Assembly (NCBI RefSeq): GCF_024323335.1
Contig: NC_066579.1
Coordinates: forward strand, 235,837,475 to 235,901,474
Length of the DNA: 64,000 nt
Direction: 5' to 3'
Source: Lathyrus oleraceus
Lineage: Eukaryota; Streptophyta; Magnoliopsida; Fabales; Fabaceae
In this document: one piece after another, positions 22,068 through 32,253 of the stretch
How the letters are laid out: every line of letters begins with the position of its first letter
Position numbering within the stretch: the stretch's first letter is position 1
Made by a program: the position numbers and the translations under genes
The notes under the pieces: model-generated
Told to the model about the DNA's origin: nothing
Seen by the model: only the letters and a program-made list of their open reading frames with translations
The model's database searches: none

Positions 22068-22108
22068 TGCTGCAAAACAGTTGCTGTTATAACATAAAAC
22101 AGTCTTTT

Positions 22109-22439
22109 GTATTGATGCATAAGGGTGTGTATCGATACATACTGTAAGTAATGTGAATTTTGGTGAAATTGATTATTCATGTATCGATGCAAAGGTCGTG
22201 TGTATCGATGCAAGTGCTTATTACACTAGTATGTATCGATGCCTGGTGCGTATGTATTGATACACAGGCTGTTTCAATTTGTCATGTATCGATGCAGGGA
22301 TCGTGTGTATCGATGCATAGAGTATTTTGTCTTCCACGTATTGATGCATGACTCGTGTGCATCGATGCATACTGAACAGAAAGGTTTTATGATTTATCTC
22401 ATGCTGTGTGTATCGATGCAGAGGCTTTATGTATCGATG
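22109..22439. repeat. ATCGAT palindrome array in T4 5' LTR U3
   Basis: Same array as 13286-13616, starting about 40 bp upstream of the TATA box, i.e. in the promoter-proximal position of the active-side LTR. Confidence 0.85.
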
Positions 22440-22646
22440 CTTACTGACATAAAATGCATTTTAATTGTTATTTAAAGGGGAATATCAATGTAGGTTTGTA
22501 TGTACAGTTATGCAACACTATAGTGGGATGAAAAACATAATAAAACACACATGTATCATGTAATGCAATGCACAACCAACATTTGGATGATGATCACACA
22601 ATTTGCTATCATTAAAAATTAATTCAAGGTAAGGAATTTTCTCACA

Positions 22647-22651
22647 CTGGG
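22647..22651 (+). repeat. T4 target-site duplication, right copy (CTGGG)
   Basis: CTGGG immediately right of the T4 5' LTR, identical to 12134-12138. In T3 it reads CCCAG, across the Ala-Gln codons of Gag. Confidence 0.9.
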
Positions 22652-22733
22652 CAGCCAGGAATGATTCCATCAAAGCACTCAGTCTGGCGACCTCTTCTTT
22701 GAGTTCACGGTTCTCTTGCTCTAGATGATCCAT
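22647..22733 (-). pseudogene. gag: T3 gag N-terminal segment (cut off by T4)
   Basis: From the ATG at 22733 it encodes MDHLEQENRELKEEV followed by ARLSALMESFLAAQ, a short coiled-coil-like N-terminus usual for Ogre Gag. It ends at the T4 insertion. Removing T4 and one target copy makes this frame run directly into the gag frame at 12133, which fixes the site of interruption. Confidence 0.8.
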
Positions 22734-23054
22734 CAATCTGGAAGAGTTGGCTCTAGTGTAGTACCGGTGAGTCAGCTTGCCTTCAAAATAAATGAAGAGC
22801 ACAGAGTTAGACCACAGGACCAGAAGTCGGGAACAAAACCTGCTTATGCATATGATGCATGCAATGCTTGTGCATATGATTTATTTTTATATTTCAAAGG
22901 AACTTTAGGGTTTTATTTGCAAATTTTGGAAATATTAAACATTTTATCATATATGGAAATATCTCATCAAATTATATCAGGAAAAAGAAGTACATCATTG
23001 TCAATCATATACAAGAGAAAAAGGAAAGTAAACATCCTATGGATCCCTAGAAGC
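22734..23054 (-). other. T3 ORF1-gag spacer
   Basis: AT-rich spacer between the ORF1 stop and gag. On the minus strand it ends with a pyrimidine-rich TTCATTTATTTTGAAG/G, which could be a splice acceptor; the frame is open from there into gag. The part 22734-23049 is duplicated at 13911-14226. Confidence 0.5.
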
Positions 23055-24341
23055 TCAGGACACAGGAAGAACAGATGCACGAAGCTTCTTCACCTCTCTC
23101 TCGTAAGCTGCCTCCATATCTGCCTTTTCCTTGGCGAGTCGGTCATACCTCCTTTTCCAAAACTTGGAACACTGAGGAAGTAGAGAAGTCCATGTATCAT
23201 TAGGATCATCAATAACCTGATGCTCGAGGAACTCTATCAAAGCATCTTTCTCCTTAATCTGCTGAAGCAACTCTTCCCTTTCACGGATCCAGGCACGTGA
23301 TAGGTCTTCATCTCTCAACTCCTCTACTCCTTGGTTAGGGGGGGTTGAAGGCCCGACCACAACCAAAGGTGTAGGTCTCGGATGATCGTAAGGCATGAGA
23401 TACTCAGACACTCTCTTCCTTACCCAAGCAGTGTAAGGCTCCATAGCAATGCAATTCTTAGGACCCAACTCATTCCTTCCTTTCTTATGAACCTTGCGCC
23501 AAGCGCGAACCATTCTGCCTTTCAAGCCTTGGGGATCTTTACCCTCCTGAAAAAACACACCCTCTAACAGAATGTTATTAGGTTTATCCTTTAGGGGGAA
23601 CCCAAGTTGACGACGTGCTAAAACGGGGTTGTAGTTAATCCCACCACATGTACCAAGAAGAGGCACATTGGAGAATTCACCACAAGAGTCGATAATCTGC
23701 ACACCATCATATACACGGTTATACCAAGAGATATCATCATTAGTGAGAGACATAAGTCTCGTAGACCACCGTAGACATCCCTTGTTCTCCTTGAAGGCGA
23801 CCGTCTGAGGTAAGTGAGAAATAAACCACTTATACAACAGAGGCAAACAACACACAATAGCACCACCACCCTTCGCATTCCTCATATGCAAAGAGAAATA
23901 GGTATCACCCAACAGAGTCGGAACGGGATTAAGAGCAGAGAAAATCCTAATAGCGTTCACATCCAAAAACTTGTCGATGTTGGGGAACAATACCAATCCA
24001 TAGATGAGAAGTACAAATATGGCTTCAAAGGCGTCCTCACTCATGGCCTTCCCATAAACAGTAGCTTGAGCAATGAGGAACTCAGAAGGGAGACCTTGAA
24101 TTCCACCTTTGGTAGTCATATGAGCACCAACCAGGGATTCATCTATGTGCAACATGTCAGCTATCTCTCGAGAAGTAGGAATACTCTCCAAGCCACTGAA
24201 CGGCAACTGATCCAAAATAGGTATACCCACAAGGTAGGCATACTCCTCAAGGGTAGGCAAAAGCTGGAAGTCCGAAAACGTGAAGCAACGGTACAGAGGA
24301 TCATAAAACTGCACCAATACGCTCATCAACCCTTCATCCAC
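23055..24341 (-). CDS. T3 ORF1 (Ogre-specific protein upstream of gag), N-terminus incomplete
   Basis: A 428-codon frame ending TGA at 23055-23057. It resembles the legume Ogre ORF1 protein (DUF7745-type, of unknown role): FYDPLYRCFTFSDFQLLPTLEEY, then YLVGIPI, a conserved hydrophobic block AIFVLLIYGLVLFPNID, a basic central region and a C-terminal coiled coil (REREELLQQIKEKDALIEFLEHQV ... RYDRLAKEKADMEAAYERE; given in parts). The frame is open about 50 bases upstream of the GTG at 24341 (KGFKAHFGKLLPLL), beyond which a TAA occurs, so the true start is not visible. Ogre is unusual among plant gypsy elements in having this ORF; its function is not known. Confidence 0.8.
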   Translation of the reverse strand: MDEGLMSVLVQFYDPLYRCFTFSDFQLLPTLEEYAYLVGIPILDQLPFSGLESIPTSREIADMLHIDESLVGAHMTTKGGIQGLPSEFLIAQATVYGKAMSEDAFEAIFVLLIYGLVLFPNIDKFLDVNAIRIFSALNPVPTLLGDTYFSLHMRNAKGGGAIVCCLPLLYKWFISHLPQTVAFKENKGCLRWSTRLMSLTNDDISWYNRVYDGVQIIDSCGEFSNVPLLGTCGGINYNPVLARRQLGFPLKDKPNNILLEGVFFQEGKDPQGLKGRMVRAWRKVHKKGRNELGPKNCIAMEPYTAWVRKRVSEYLMPYDHPRPTPLVVVGPSTPPNQGVEELRDEDLSRAWIREREELLQQIKEKDALIEFLEHQVIDDPNDTWTSLLPQCSKFWKRRYDRLAKEKADMEAAYEREVKKLRASVLPVS

Positions 24342-25061
24342 CTGAGTAGTCAGAAGAGGAAGAAGCTTCCCAAAATGAGCCTTGAAACCCTTCTTTTTTT
24401 ATCTGATGATATGGATGCAGATGAATGCATGAATGTATGAATGCAACAATCACACTCAAGGATCACGCAAAGCACACCAAACAAAGGTCATGGAATGGCT
24501 CATATTATCCTTAATATCAATCATCCATTTTGGTGGATTATGGTTTACACCTTATCAACACCCAAGTTCCATTGATATTAAGGATACATGAACGGATCAA
24601 CCATGAATCACGGGTTTGTTGCAAGTCACGAGCATGGAGTCTCGGTTAAGAACCACCCAAAGGGAGTGTACTAGGGTTTAAACCTGCCAAACATGTTCTA
24701 CAAGAGGTTCCCATAGTCATCATCCCATCTTTCGAATATTATCGGAGAAACGACTACTCGTATTCCAAAAATATTCTCAAGAGAGACTCTTATGAGTGTA
24801 GTATCGCGTAACAATCGCATCAAATCTTACATTTGAACGACCTCCGCACTACATCCTAAAAATAGGCCAAGATGGGTTTGGTAAACTAAGGTCCTTGGCT
24901 TCTAAGGTCTATATTGGAAAGAGTAATGTCTAACCACAACTTACTTGTGTGACATTATTGATCCCAACATGACCTCCACCAAGTGAATGGACTCGCAAGT
25001 CAACTTGCTAAGGAATAACTCCACACAAGTCGACGAGACTACGCCATTCTCCTATCCTAAG
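24342..25061 (-). other. T3 leader, ORF1-proximal part, interrupted by T5
   Basis: Non-coding leader between primer site and ORF1. It closely matches the T6 leader (32500-33060), for example the segment on finding a balance of 'cttggtggaggtcatgttg' and 'cacccaagttccattgat' in reverse. It ends at the T5 target site CTAAG (25057-25061). The other part of this leader is at 47946-48130. Confidence 0.7.
25057..25061 (+). repeat. T5 target-site duplication, left copy (CTAAG)
   Basis: CTAAG immediately left of the T5 3' LTR; identical to 47946-47950. Confidence 0.9.
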
Positions 25062-26432
25062 TGTCGCAACCTGAAAAATGGACTGCGAAAAAAACAACCG
25101 GCGAAGAAAGACAGGAGAGTCGCCACCATGCGTTATTCATCCCAAAGGAGGGAAAGGAAACGCTCGAAGTAAACCTGAAAAAGGAAAGGACAAGACGGGG
25201 TCTCGCAACCAAATCTTGGGTTCGGGAGTTGGTTATGCGAAGGGAAGGTATTAGCACCCCTACGCATCCGTAGTACTCTACGGGATCCACTTTTGTAGTT
25301 TTCGTCTAAAGGGTGTGAGTTTATCTTGTGTTGTTTACCAAAAAAAAAGGGTTAAATGAACGACGTCACTACGCAATCTACCGGATGCTCGACCTTTGGA
25401 GACTTACTCGCTTGTAGTAGAAGGAGTAAACGTGTGTTATGGAGAAGAAAAATCAATGAAGGGTTTGTTTGCATTGTAGGAACGCGCATGTAAAAGGGTA
25501 ATGAGGATAAGACCTCATAGCTCTTAACCCTGGACAAAGGAACCTGCATAAAGTAAACACTAAAACATTGCCTCCTATCGAGGTCTTCCAGCTAGGAAAG
25601 CAGTAAAATGCGGGAAAAATGTAAAAGTACCACGTGGATAAAGATCCGAAGTAACAGCAATTAGAGGAATGGGAAACCCTGAGATCCTTCCAAGCTAACA
25701 TCATCAAAGAAAGTGGGTCAGTACAGGTAATCGGAATGAACCTCCAGGGGTTATCCCACAAATAAAGTGGGAAACCACACAAGTTATCCCTGCAAAAGTC
25801 ATGTGAGCCCTCACAAAAACTCAACAAAAGGGTTAGTGAAACACCATAAGCATTTTTTTCATGGATAACAGTATGGTTTCAGAAACCTCAAACCCTGTGG
25901 CATACACTTCAGAAATCATGTGATTAAACATTCAAGGCATAGGTTTCACCCATCCATAATACATCACACATTTAGAACATTCAAATTGAAGGCGTAAAAT
26001 AATGGGAATAGGGCAAACCTGATTGGAGAGCTTGATTGAAATTGAGTTGCACCCGTGAGGCCCTTCAGGGTTTGGAGGCTGCTCTGAGTTCTCTGTCAGG
26101 TTTCTCTTCAGGTTTTGTCCAGGGTTTTGTTCCAAGGAAACCTCAGAGTATTTTGCTTCCCTTCCTTTTTCTCAAGTGAAGCCTTGGTATTTATAGACTG
26201 AATTTCATGGTTTTGTGGGCTCAAATGAGAGAGACCCAAGTCCAAAAATTTTTATTATATTTTATTTATTTTTTTATTATTATTTTTATTTATTTATTTT
26301 TTTTGTAAATTTTTTTTTTTTCGTTTTTTTTTTCTTTTTTTTTTCGGATCTAATTCTGATTGACATGATGAAATGCAATATGAAATGCTAAATGAATGCA
26401 TGAATGGGGAGGACAAATTTTGGGGTGTTACA
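25062..26432 (-). repeat. T5 3' LTR (1371 bp, with internal deletion)
   Basis: On the plus strand it runs from TGTCGCAACC to GGGGTGTTACA. Compared with 46341-47945 it lacks about 230 bp between AAATGA and ACGACGTCACTACGC (after 25353). It contains a U5 copy of the primer-site sequence at 25116-25125 and a T-rich tract at 26245-26345. Confidence 0.88.
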
Positions 26433-26446
26433 GCTGCCCCTATTCA
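26433..26446 (-). other. T5 polypurine tract
   Basis: On the minus strand TGAATAGGGGCAGC, directly before the LTR start TGTAACACCCC. Confidence 0.85.
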
Positions 26447-29099
26447 ATCATCAGCTAAACCGAGTAGGATGAAAGCGAACAGCTTATCAGACAAACGGGG
26501 TGAGTTGTGATTGAATACCAAAGACAGACCGAAAATTTGCGCTCCGAGAACACCACAAAAACGCGGAAATACACCGTGCTGTTTATTTTTCTTCCGATCC
26601 TCTGGCTTAATCTGGAGTTTCGATCCTCTGGCTGAACCTATACTCAATTTAGTCCTCTGGTTGGATATTAATTTTGATCCTCGGGCTGGATACGATTTTG
26701 ATCTTCTGGCTAGATCTTCTTCGATCTTCTGGATAGATCTCCTCCGTTTCGATTCTCTGGCTGAATCTATTTCCTTTGATTCTCTGGCTGAATCTACTTC
26801 GATCTTCTGGCTAGATCAGAATTGTTGCGATTTTCGATCTTCTGGCTAGATCTTCTTTGTTTCGATTCTCTGGCTGAATCTACTTCGATCTTCTGGCTAG
26901 ATCTGGATTGTTTTGATGATAAATTCCCATCATTAGGATCCCGCATCTGAGGCATGCGCTGGTTGACCCTCTTTTGAAATCTACACCCAACCTTCATATT
27001 AGATATGCAGCTTCGAGAATATTCCACTTTTGGGCTTCGTACATATTCTTCGGGTTAGAACATGTTGTAACGACTCCTCAATTAGACTTGGGCTTGCTGG
27101 GGAAATAAAGCTTGTAGGCGACTTCACTGTGGAATCTTCAAATTGAGCCTTAGGCTGGCTTACTGGAACACGATTCTCAGGCTGAATCTTCGAAATGATC
27201 CTCAGGCTAGATCACTGGAACACGATTCTCAGGCTGAATCTTTGAAATGACCCTCAGGCTGGATCACTGGAAAACGATTCTCAGGCTGAATCTTCGAAAT
27301 GGACCCTCAGGCTGGATCACTGGAACACGATTCTCAGGCTGAATCTTCAAAATGAACCTCAGGCTGGATCACTGGAAAACGATTCTCAGGCTAAATCTTT
27401 GAAATGACCCTCAGGCTGGATCACTGGAACACGACTCTCAGGCTGAATCTTCAAAATGAACCTCAGGCCGGATCACTGGAACACGATTCTCAGGCTGAAT
27501 CTTCAAAATGACCCTCAGGCTGGATCACTGGAAAACGATTCTCAGGCTGAATCTTCAAAATGACCCTCAGGCTGGATCACTGGAAAACGATTCTCAGGCT
27601 GAATCTTCGAAATGACCCTCAGGCTGGATCACTGGAACACGATTCTCAGGCTGAATCTTCGAAATGGACCCTCAGGCTGGATCACTCACGCTTGATCCTC
27701 TGGATGGATCTCATGACCTTGGTTGTAAAGTAATTCTTCAGTCTGCTTGTTAGAACCTGTTTATCAGCTTATATGTATGCTTGATATGATATGCATGCAA
27801 ATGCAAATGTTATGCGTGGTGTAAAAAGAAATCTGCTTGGGGAAGCAAACTCCGGTAGGGAACAGATCGCTGTATCAATCCTTGAATGCTCTGTGGGGAA
27901 TGATCCGTCTGCCGGGACCAATGAGCCACCAAAAATAAATTGGCTGCTTGAAAAGTTGACCTTGTGGGGGGAGTATCAATTATGGAAACTTTGTTCGGCG
28001 AGGCTCTGTGAGGAGAGTCTGTGGGGAAAACACTTCTTGGGGAAATGTCGTAGGAAACGGCCTTTGCTAGGGATATGAACTTGCTAATCGCCCTCAAGCT
28101 GGGGATTAACAAATCTGTTAAAAATAATCTGCTGGGGAATGAGATGAACACTGGGAACGCCACCCTCTCATCTGTTGGTTATGCAACCACTCCGCTGTTG
28201 CTAGGAAGATACAGTTTGACACTGTCAACTCCACTGGGGATATATAGTCTAGATACTGTCAACTCTACTGGGGATAGACAGTCTGGATACTGTCAACTCT
28301 ATTGGGGAACATGCTCTGCTGAGGAGAGACTTTGTCAACCGCTTGGGGATGAGGATTCATGACTTGGCATCCGGTTCCTGTGACCTGCAACCAAAAATAC
28401 ACGTATGCCTCGGGGGAATTACTCGGTTTGAATTCACCGTTCGGGATTAGGCACATTCAAAGCAATTTTAAATGTTTTCCTGTGCAAATCATCTGCAAAA
28501 GCCACCATTATGTTCATATGCAATATGTTTTATCAAAAATTCGGACATTTTTGCAAACAAACTGATAAATGAAAAATAAAGAGGCTCTTTAACTGAATTA
28601 TTCGACTCTTAATGGGGAGAAAATTTGTGCCAGGAATAGGCGAGGGTATTAGGAAGCTGATCCCTGAAAAGAGGTGATCGCTATAAAAAGAGAACTATCC
28701 TAATGACAACGGGGATACGGGGTCCCACTGAGTTTCGACTCTGCTATGACTCGTATGTCCTCAAGACGCTCTGCTCATCTTGCTTTCTGAAGTGGATGAT
28801 TAGTCGATCTTTAACCTTTGAAGATTGCCGGATTGAATGAAACGGTGATATAACACTGATGAACTCAAATCACAGTCATTCGCTTATTCCCTAACTTTTG
28901 CCTGGATCGCCCCCTTTCGGGTTTTCAATCCATCGGGATACCCATTTTTGCCTGAGCCGCCCTTTTGGGTTTTCGACTCACCGGGTGTACTCTTTTTTTT
29001 ATATCCCTAATTTTTGCCCGAACCTCTTTATTCTCTTTTTTTTTTTGGTTCGTCGGGATGCCCTTTTTTTGCCCGGACTATTCTTTTTATCGTCCAGCA
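26447..29099 (-). other. T5 non-coding 3' region
   Basis: No gene. It holds three kinds of repeat. First, 26600-26910 has degenerate 'GATCTTCTGGCTAGATC' and 'GATTCTCTGGCTGAATC' units. Second, 27165-27690 is a 52-bp tandem array. Third, 28880-29099 has degenerate 'TTTTTGCC(T/C)G..TTCGGGTTTTC' units shared with T6 (38095-38285). The intervening 27700-28870 contains TGGGGA-type motifs and three 'GATACTGTCAACTC(T/C)A' units at 28215-28305. Confidence 0.75.
27165..27690 (-). repeat. 52-bp tandem satellite, about 10 copies, in T5 3' region
   Basis: Ten consecutive units of 52-53 bp, each beginning CTGGAA(C/A)ACGATTCTCAGG and ending CTGGATCA. Units differ at a few positions (AACACG/AAAACG, TTCGAAA/TTCAAAA, GACCC/GAACC). 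Confidence 0.95.
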
Positions 29100-30375
29100 G
29101 GTCTATTTTATGCGAAGTATTTTTTTTAACTGCGTCTGAGTTGACAGGGGATGGGAAGTCTTCGCCATCCATGGTTGTTAGCATCAAAACTCCGCCATAG
29201 AAAATCCTTTTAGCCACGTACGGACCCTCATAGTTCGGTGTCCATTTGCCCCTGTGATCTGTGTTGGGAGGAAGAAATATTTTGAGTACCAATTCACCGA
29301 CTTGATACCCCCGAGGGCGCACTTTCTGACCAAATGCTTTCTTCATTCGTCTCTGACCGAGATACGTCAATTCTGGGTACGTAGTTCCAGCATAGCACCA
29401 TTTCCCGTTGGTTTGATTGATGACCAAAGCTGAATCCCCGTATACATCCAGGGTTTTAATTTGTATATTGACGGCTTCCTCAAGTCTTAGGATACAAGCT
29501 TCGTATTCGGCTTCATTGTTGGTGCAGGGAAAAGTTATTCTGGCACCAAATGGCATATGAACCCCCTTCCGGTGTGATCAACACTACACCAACTCCGCGA
29601 CCATTGACGTGGACCGCCCCATCAAACATCATAACCCATTTGGATTCAGGGTCAGGCCCCTCCTCCGGGAGTGGTTCCTCTCAATCTTTCGATTTGAGAA
29701 ACATGATGTCCTCATCAGGAAAGTCAAACCTCATAGGTTGGTAATCATCAATCGGTTGCTCTGCAAGATAGTCTGACAAGACACTTCCCTTGATGGCTTT
29801 TTGTGAAGTGTATTGGATGTCATACTCTGTCAGTATCATTTGTCACCTAGTAACCTTTCCGGTAAGTGATGGCTTTTCAAAAATATACTTGACTGGATCC
29901 ATTTTTGATATCAATAGAGTCGTGTGAGTCAACATATACTGTCTTAGTCGGCGAGCAGCCCATGCCAAAGCGCGGCAAGTTTTCTCGAGCAATGAGTATC
30001 TTTGTTCACAGTCGGTAAACTTTTGCTAAGGTAGTATATTGCATGCTCTTTTCGACCTGACTCGTCATGCTGACCGAGCACACAACCCATTGGCCTTTCT
30101 AACACAGTCAAGTACATGATCAACGGTCATTCCTCTCGGCCTGTAGACTGGCCCCGATCTTGATCTCTTTCTTGTCGTCTTCGGTATCAACGTTGATGGT
30201 CTCAACCACCTCCTGATAAGGTGTAATAGCTCGGTCCTCCTGTTTCAACAATCTGGCTAACCCTTCAGGCAATTCACAATCTTCCTCAGCCCCTTCTTCG
30301 GCTTGATAGATAGGATTGTCGAAGTCATACTTGGCCATAGCAGTGTCGTAAGCAGTGAGATCCGAGTGGTCGGCT
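29100..30375 (-). pseudogene. pol: T5 pol remnant: N-terminus, RNase H, part of second RNase H, integrase C-terminus
   Basis: After the predicted splice acceptor (30376) the frame encodes AMAKYDFDNPIYQAEEG, the usual Tat pol N-terminus, up to 30122. RT is missing: the sequence then jumps to RNase H (GCVLGQHDESGRKEHA, around 30080) with in-frame stops. The second RNase H follows (FDGAVHVNG; CTNNEAEYEACI; YGDSALVINQ) and is cut after NQTNGKW. It joins directly to the integrase C-terminal region (MKKAFGQKVRPRGYQVG ... HRGKWTPNYEGPYVAK). The integrase HHCC and DDE core are deleted. The frame shifts at a T-run near 29121. It cannot encode an active polymerase. Confidence 0.85.
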
Positions 30376-30566
30376 CTGCATGATGGAGGATCATGCTTTA
30401 CCTTAGAATGAGAGATTTTTTTTTTGAAAGAAAGGAAAAACGAAAAAAGAAACATTGCCATTTTTTTTGTAAAAAGTAAAAAAAACTGAAAGAAAGAGAA
30501 CACAAAATTGTTTGCAAAAGCCGTCCTTTATTGATGATAAAAATAATTGCGAAACGTAACTAAATG

Positions 30567-30571
30567 GATGG
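30567..30571 (+). repeat. T6 target-site duplication, left copy (GATGG)
   Basis: GATGG immediately left of the T6 5' LTR; identical to 41852-41856. Confidence 0.92.
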
Positions 30572-30606
30572 TGTAATACCCCAAAATTTACCCTTCATTT
30601 TTCCTG

Positions 30607-30638
<32 letters not shown>

Positions 30639-30772
30639 GAAAAAAAAAACGAAAAAAATTAATTAATTAATTAATTAATTAAATAAATAAATAAAATAAA
30701 TAAATAAAATATAACAAATTATTTTGGACTTGGGTCTCCCTCATTTGAGCCCACTACCCACGAAAATCAGTC

Positions 30773-30780
30773 TATAAATA
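30773..30780 (+). promoter_or_regulatory. TATA box of T6 5' LTR
   Basis: TATAAATA within CAGTCTATAAATACTG. The T5 LTR has the same CAGTCTATAAATAC context on the minus strand at 47680-47687. Confidence 0.65.
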
Positions 30781-32166
30781 CTGAAGTTTCAGTAGAGGAA
30801 AACACACTTGGAGTTACACTGGGAGATTCACTGGAAAAAGATAGTGAGAGAAAGAAGACAGAACAAATGGGGATTTTGAGGAGAAACAAAACACTCTGAG
30901 GTTTCCTTGGAACAAAACCCTGAGGAAAAAGATAGTGAGAGAAGACCTGACAGAGAACTCAGAGCAGCCTCCAAACCCTGAAGGGAACTCAACTTGTAAA
31001 CCTCACGGGTGCAACTCAATTTCAATCAAGCTCTCCAATCAGGTTTGCCCTATATCCATCATCTTTATGCCTTTAATTTGAATGCTCTAAATGTATGAGG
31101 TATTATGGGTGAATTTGATACCTTTTTTGTAAGCCTTTTGTGAATTTTGATGGAATTATTCATGTGGTTACATTTTGATTTAGGGGCAACTCTGGGTTAC
31201 CCTATTTTGTTTCTCTAACCTGTCTTTGCGTTGCCATGGCATTGTTTTCCCTGGATTTCACCTTTTTTGTCTAACCTTTCTGTTGAGTTTTCGCGAGGGC
31301 TCACATACTCCTGCAGGGATACCATCCGGAGGTTTATCCTGATTAATCGTATTGACTGATTTTCTTTGATGGTCTAGCTGGAGAGATCTCAGGGTTGCTA
31401 ATCCTTTAATTGCTGTAACTTCGGATCTTTATCCGTGTGGTAATTTTTTCCTTTTCTCGTACTTTATCGCTTTCTTAGCTGGAAGACCTCGATAGGAGGC
31501 AATGTTTGGGCCCCTTGGTGGCATTTTACTTTGAGATACATGTTTTGTGTTTTGTATTCATATCCCCACATGTAGCACGGTTCCTTCGTCAAGGACTGCC
31601 TGTTTGCCCTCGAGCATCCCAAACCCTAAAACCCAAAGCAACACGTTTACTCCTTCTACTACAGGCGAGTAAGTCTCCAAAGGTCGAGCATCCGGTAGAT
31701 TGCGTAGTGACGTCGTTCGTCCAAAACCCAATCCATAACCCCGTAGTTAGCCGAACTACGGCTTGCTCTGATTCTCATTCTAGATGAGATACGTAGGCAT
31801 AAGACGCGATGTCTTAGCGAGCACACATCCCCCCAACCCATAGGTCAGCCGAGCTACGAAGACTCTGATTCTCATATTCAGATGAGATACGTATGCAGTG
31901 GATGCAACATCCGCGCGAGTCATTTTCATTTAACCCTTTTTTGTTTTTTTTTGGCAAACAGCACAAGATAAACCCACACCCTTTAGACAAGAACTACAAA
32001 AGTGGATCCCGTAGAGTACTACGGATGCACAGGGGTGCTAATACCTTCCCTTCGCATAACCGACTCCCGAACCCAAGATTTGGTTGCGAGACCCCATCTT
32101 GTCCTTTCCTTTTTCAGGTTTACTTCGAGCGTTTCCTTTCCCTCCCTTGGGATAAATAACGCACGG

Positions 32167-32176
32167 TGGCGACTCT
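32167..32176 (+). other. Primer-site-like TGGCGACTCT inside T6 U5
   Basis: Exact copy of the first ten bases of the primer site, 70 bp upstream of it, inside the LTR. Equivalent copies occur at 41784-41793 (T6 3' LTR), 46400-46409 and 25116-25125 (T5, minus), 48217-48226 (T3, minus, 9 of 10) and 60816-60825 (T8). Confidence 0.85.
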
Positions 32177-32236
32177 TCTGTCATTTTCTTTCGCCGGTTG
32201 TTTTTTCGCACACTGTATTTTTCAGGTTGCGACAGC

Positions 32237-32253
32237 TGGCGACTCTGCTGGGG
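32237..32253 (+). other. T6 primer-binding site (tRNA-Arg type)
   Basis: TGGCGACTCTGCTGGGG, two bases after the LTR end. TGGCGACTCT would pair with a 3' AGAGTCGCCA tRNA end, as known for Ogre elements, which use tRNA-Arg. Confidence 0.8.

Larger units (their letters stand above)
12139..22646 (-). mobile_element. T4: young Ty1-copia element (SIRE-like, gag, pol, env-like) inserted in T3 gag
   Basis: Two 1685-bp LTRs (12139-13823 and 20962-22646) differ at about eight positions by eye. They are flanked by CTGGG at 12134-12138 and 22647-22651. In minus-strand order the inside holds a tRNA-iMet primer site, gag with two zinc knuckles, pol (protease, integrase, RT, RNase H) and an env-like ORF. 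The last 403 bp before the 3' LTR (13824-14226) are Ogre sequence copied from 22647-23049. The low LTR divergence makes it one of the two youngest insertions here. Confidence 0.9.
20962..22646 (-). repeat. T4 5' LTR (1685 bp)
   Basis: Direct copy of 12139-13823. On the minus strand it starts TGTGAGAAAATTCC at 22646 and ends CCGTCTAACA at 20962, next to the primer site. TATA box at 22060-22067; palindrome array at 22109-22439. Confidence 0.92.
30572..32234 (+). repeat. T6 5' LTR (1663 bp)
   Basis: Begins TGTAATACCCC and ends GGTTGCGACA. It includes a run of about 33 A (30608-30638), TTAA/AAATA microsatellite (30657-30712), a TATA box at 30773-30780 and a second copy of the primer-site sequence at 32167-32176. 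Confidence 0.93.

Noticed and set aside
25352..25827. Frames of 65-124 codons shared by T5 and T6 LTRs
   Set aside because: They lie within LTRs and are preserved only because the LTRs are similar; no known domain.
27165..27690. CRISPR-like regularly spaced repeats
   Set aside because: The units are contiguous with no unique spacers, inside a plant retrotransposon 3' region.
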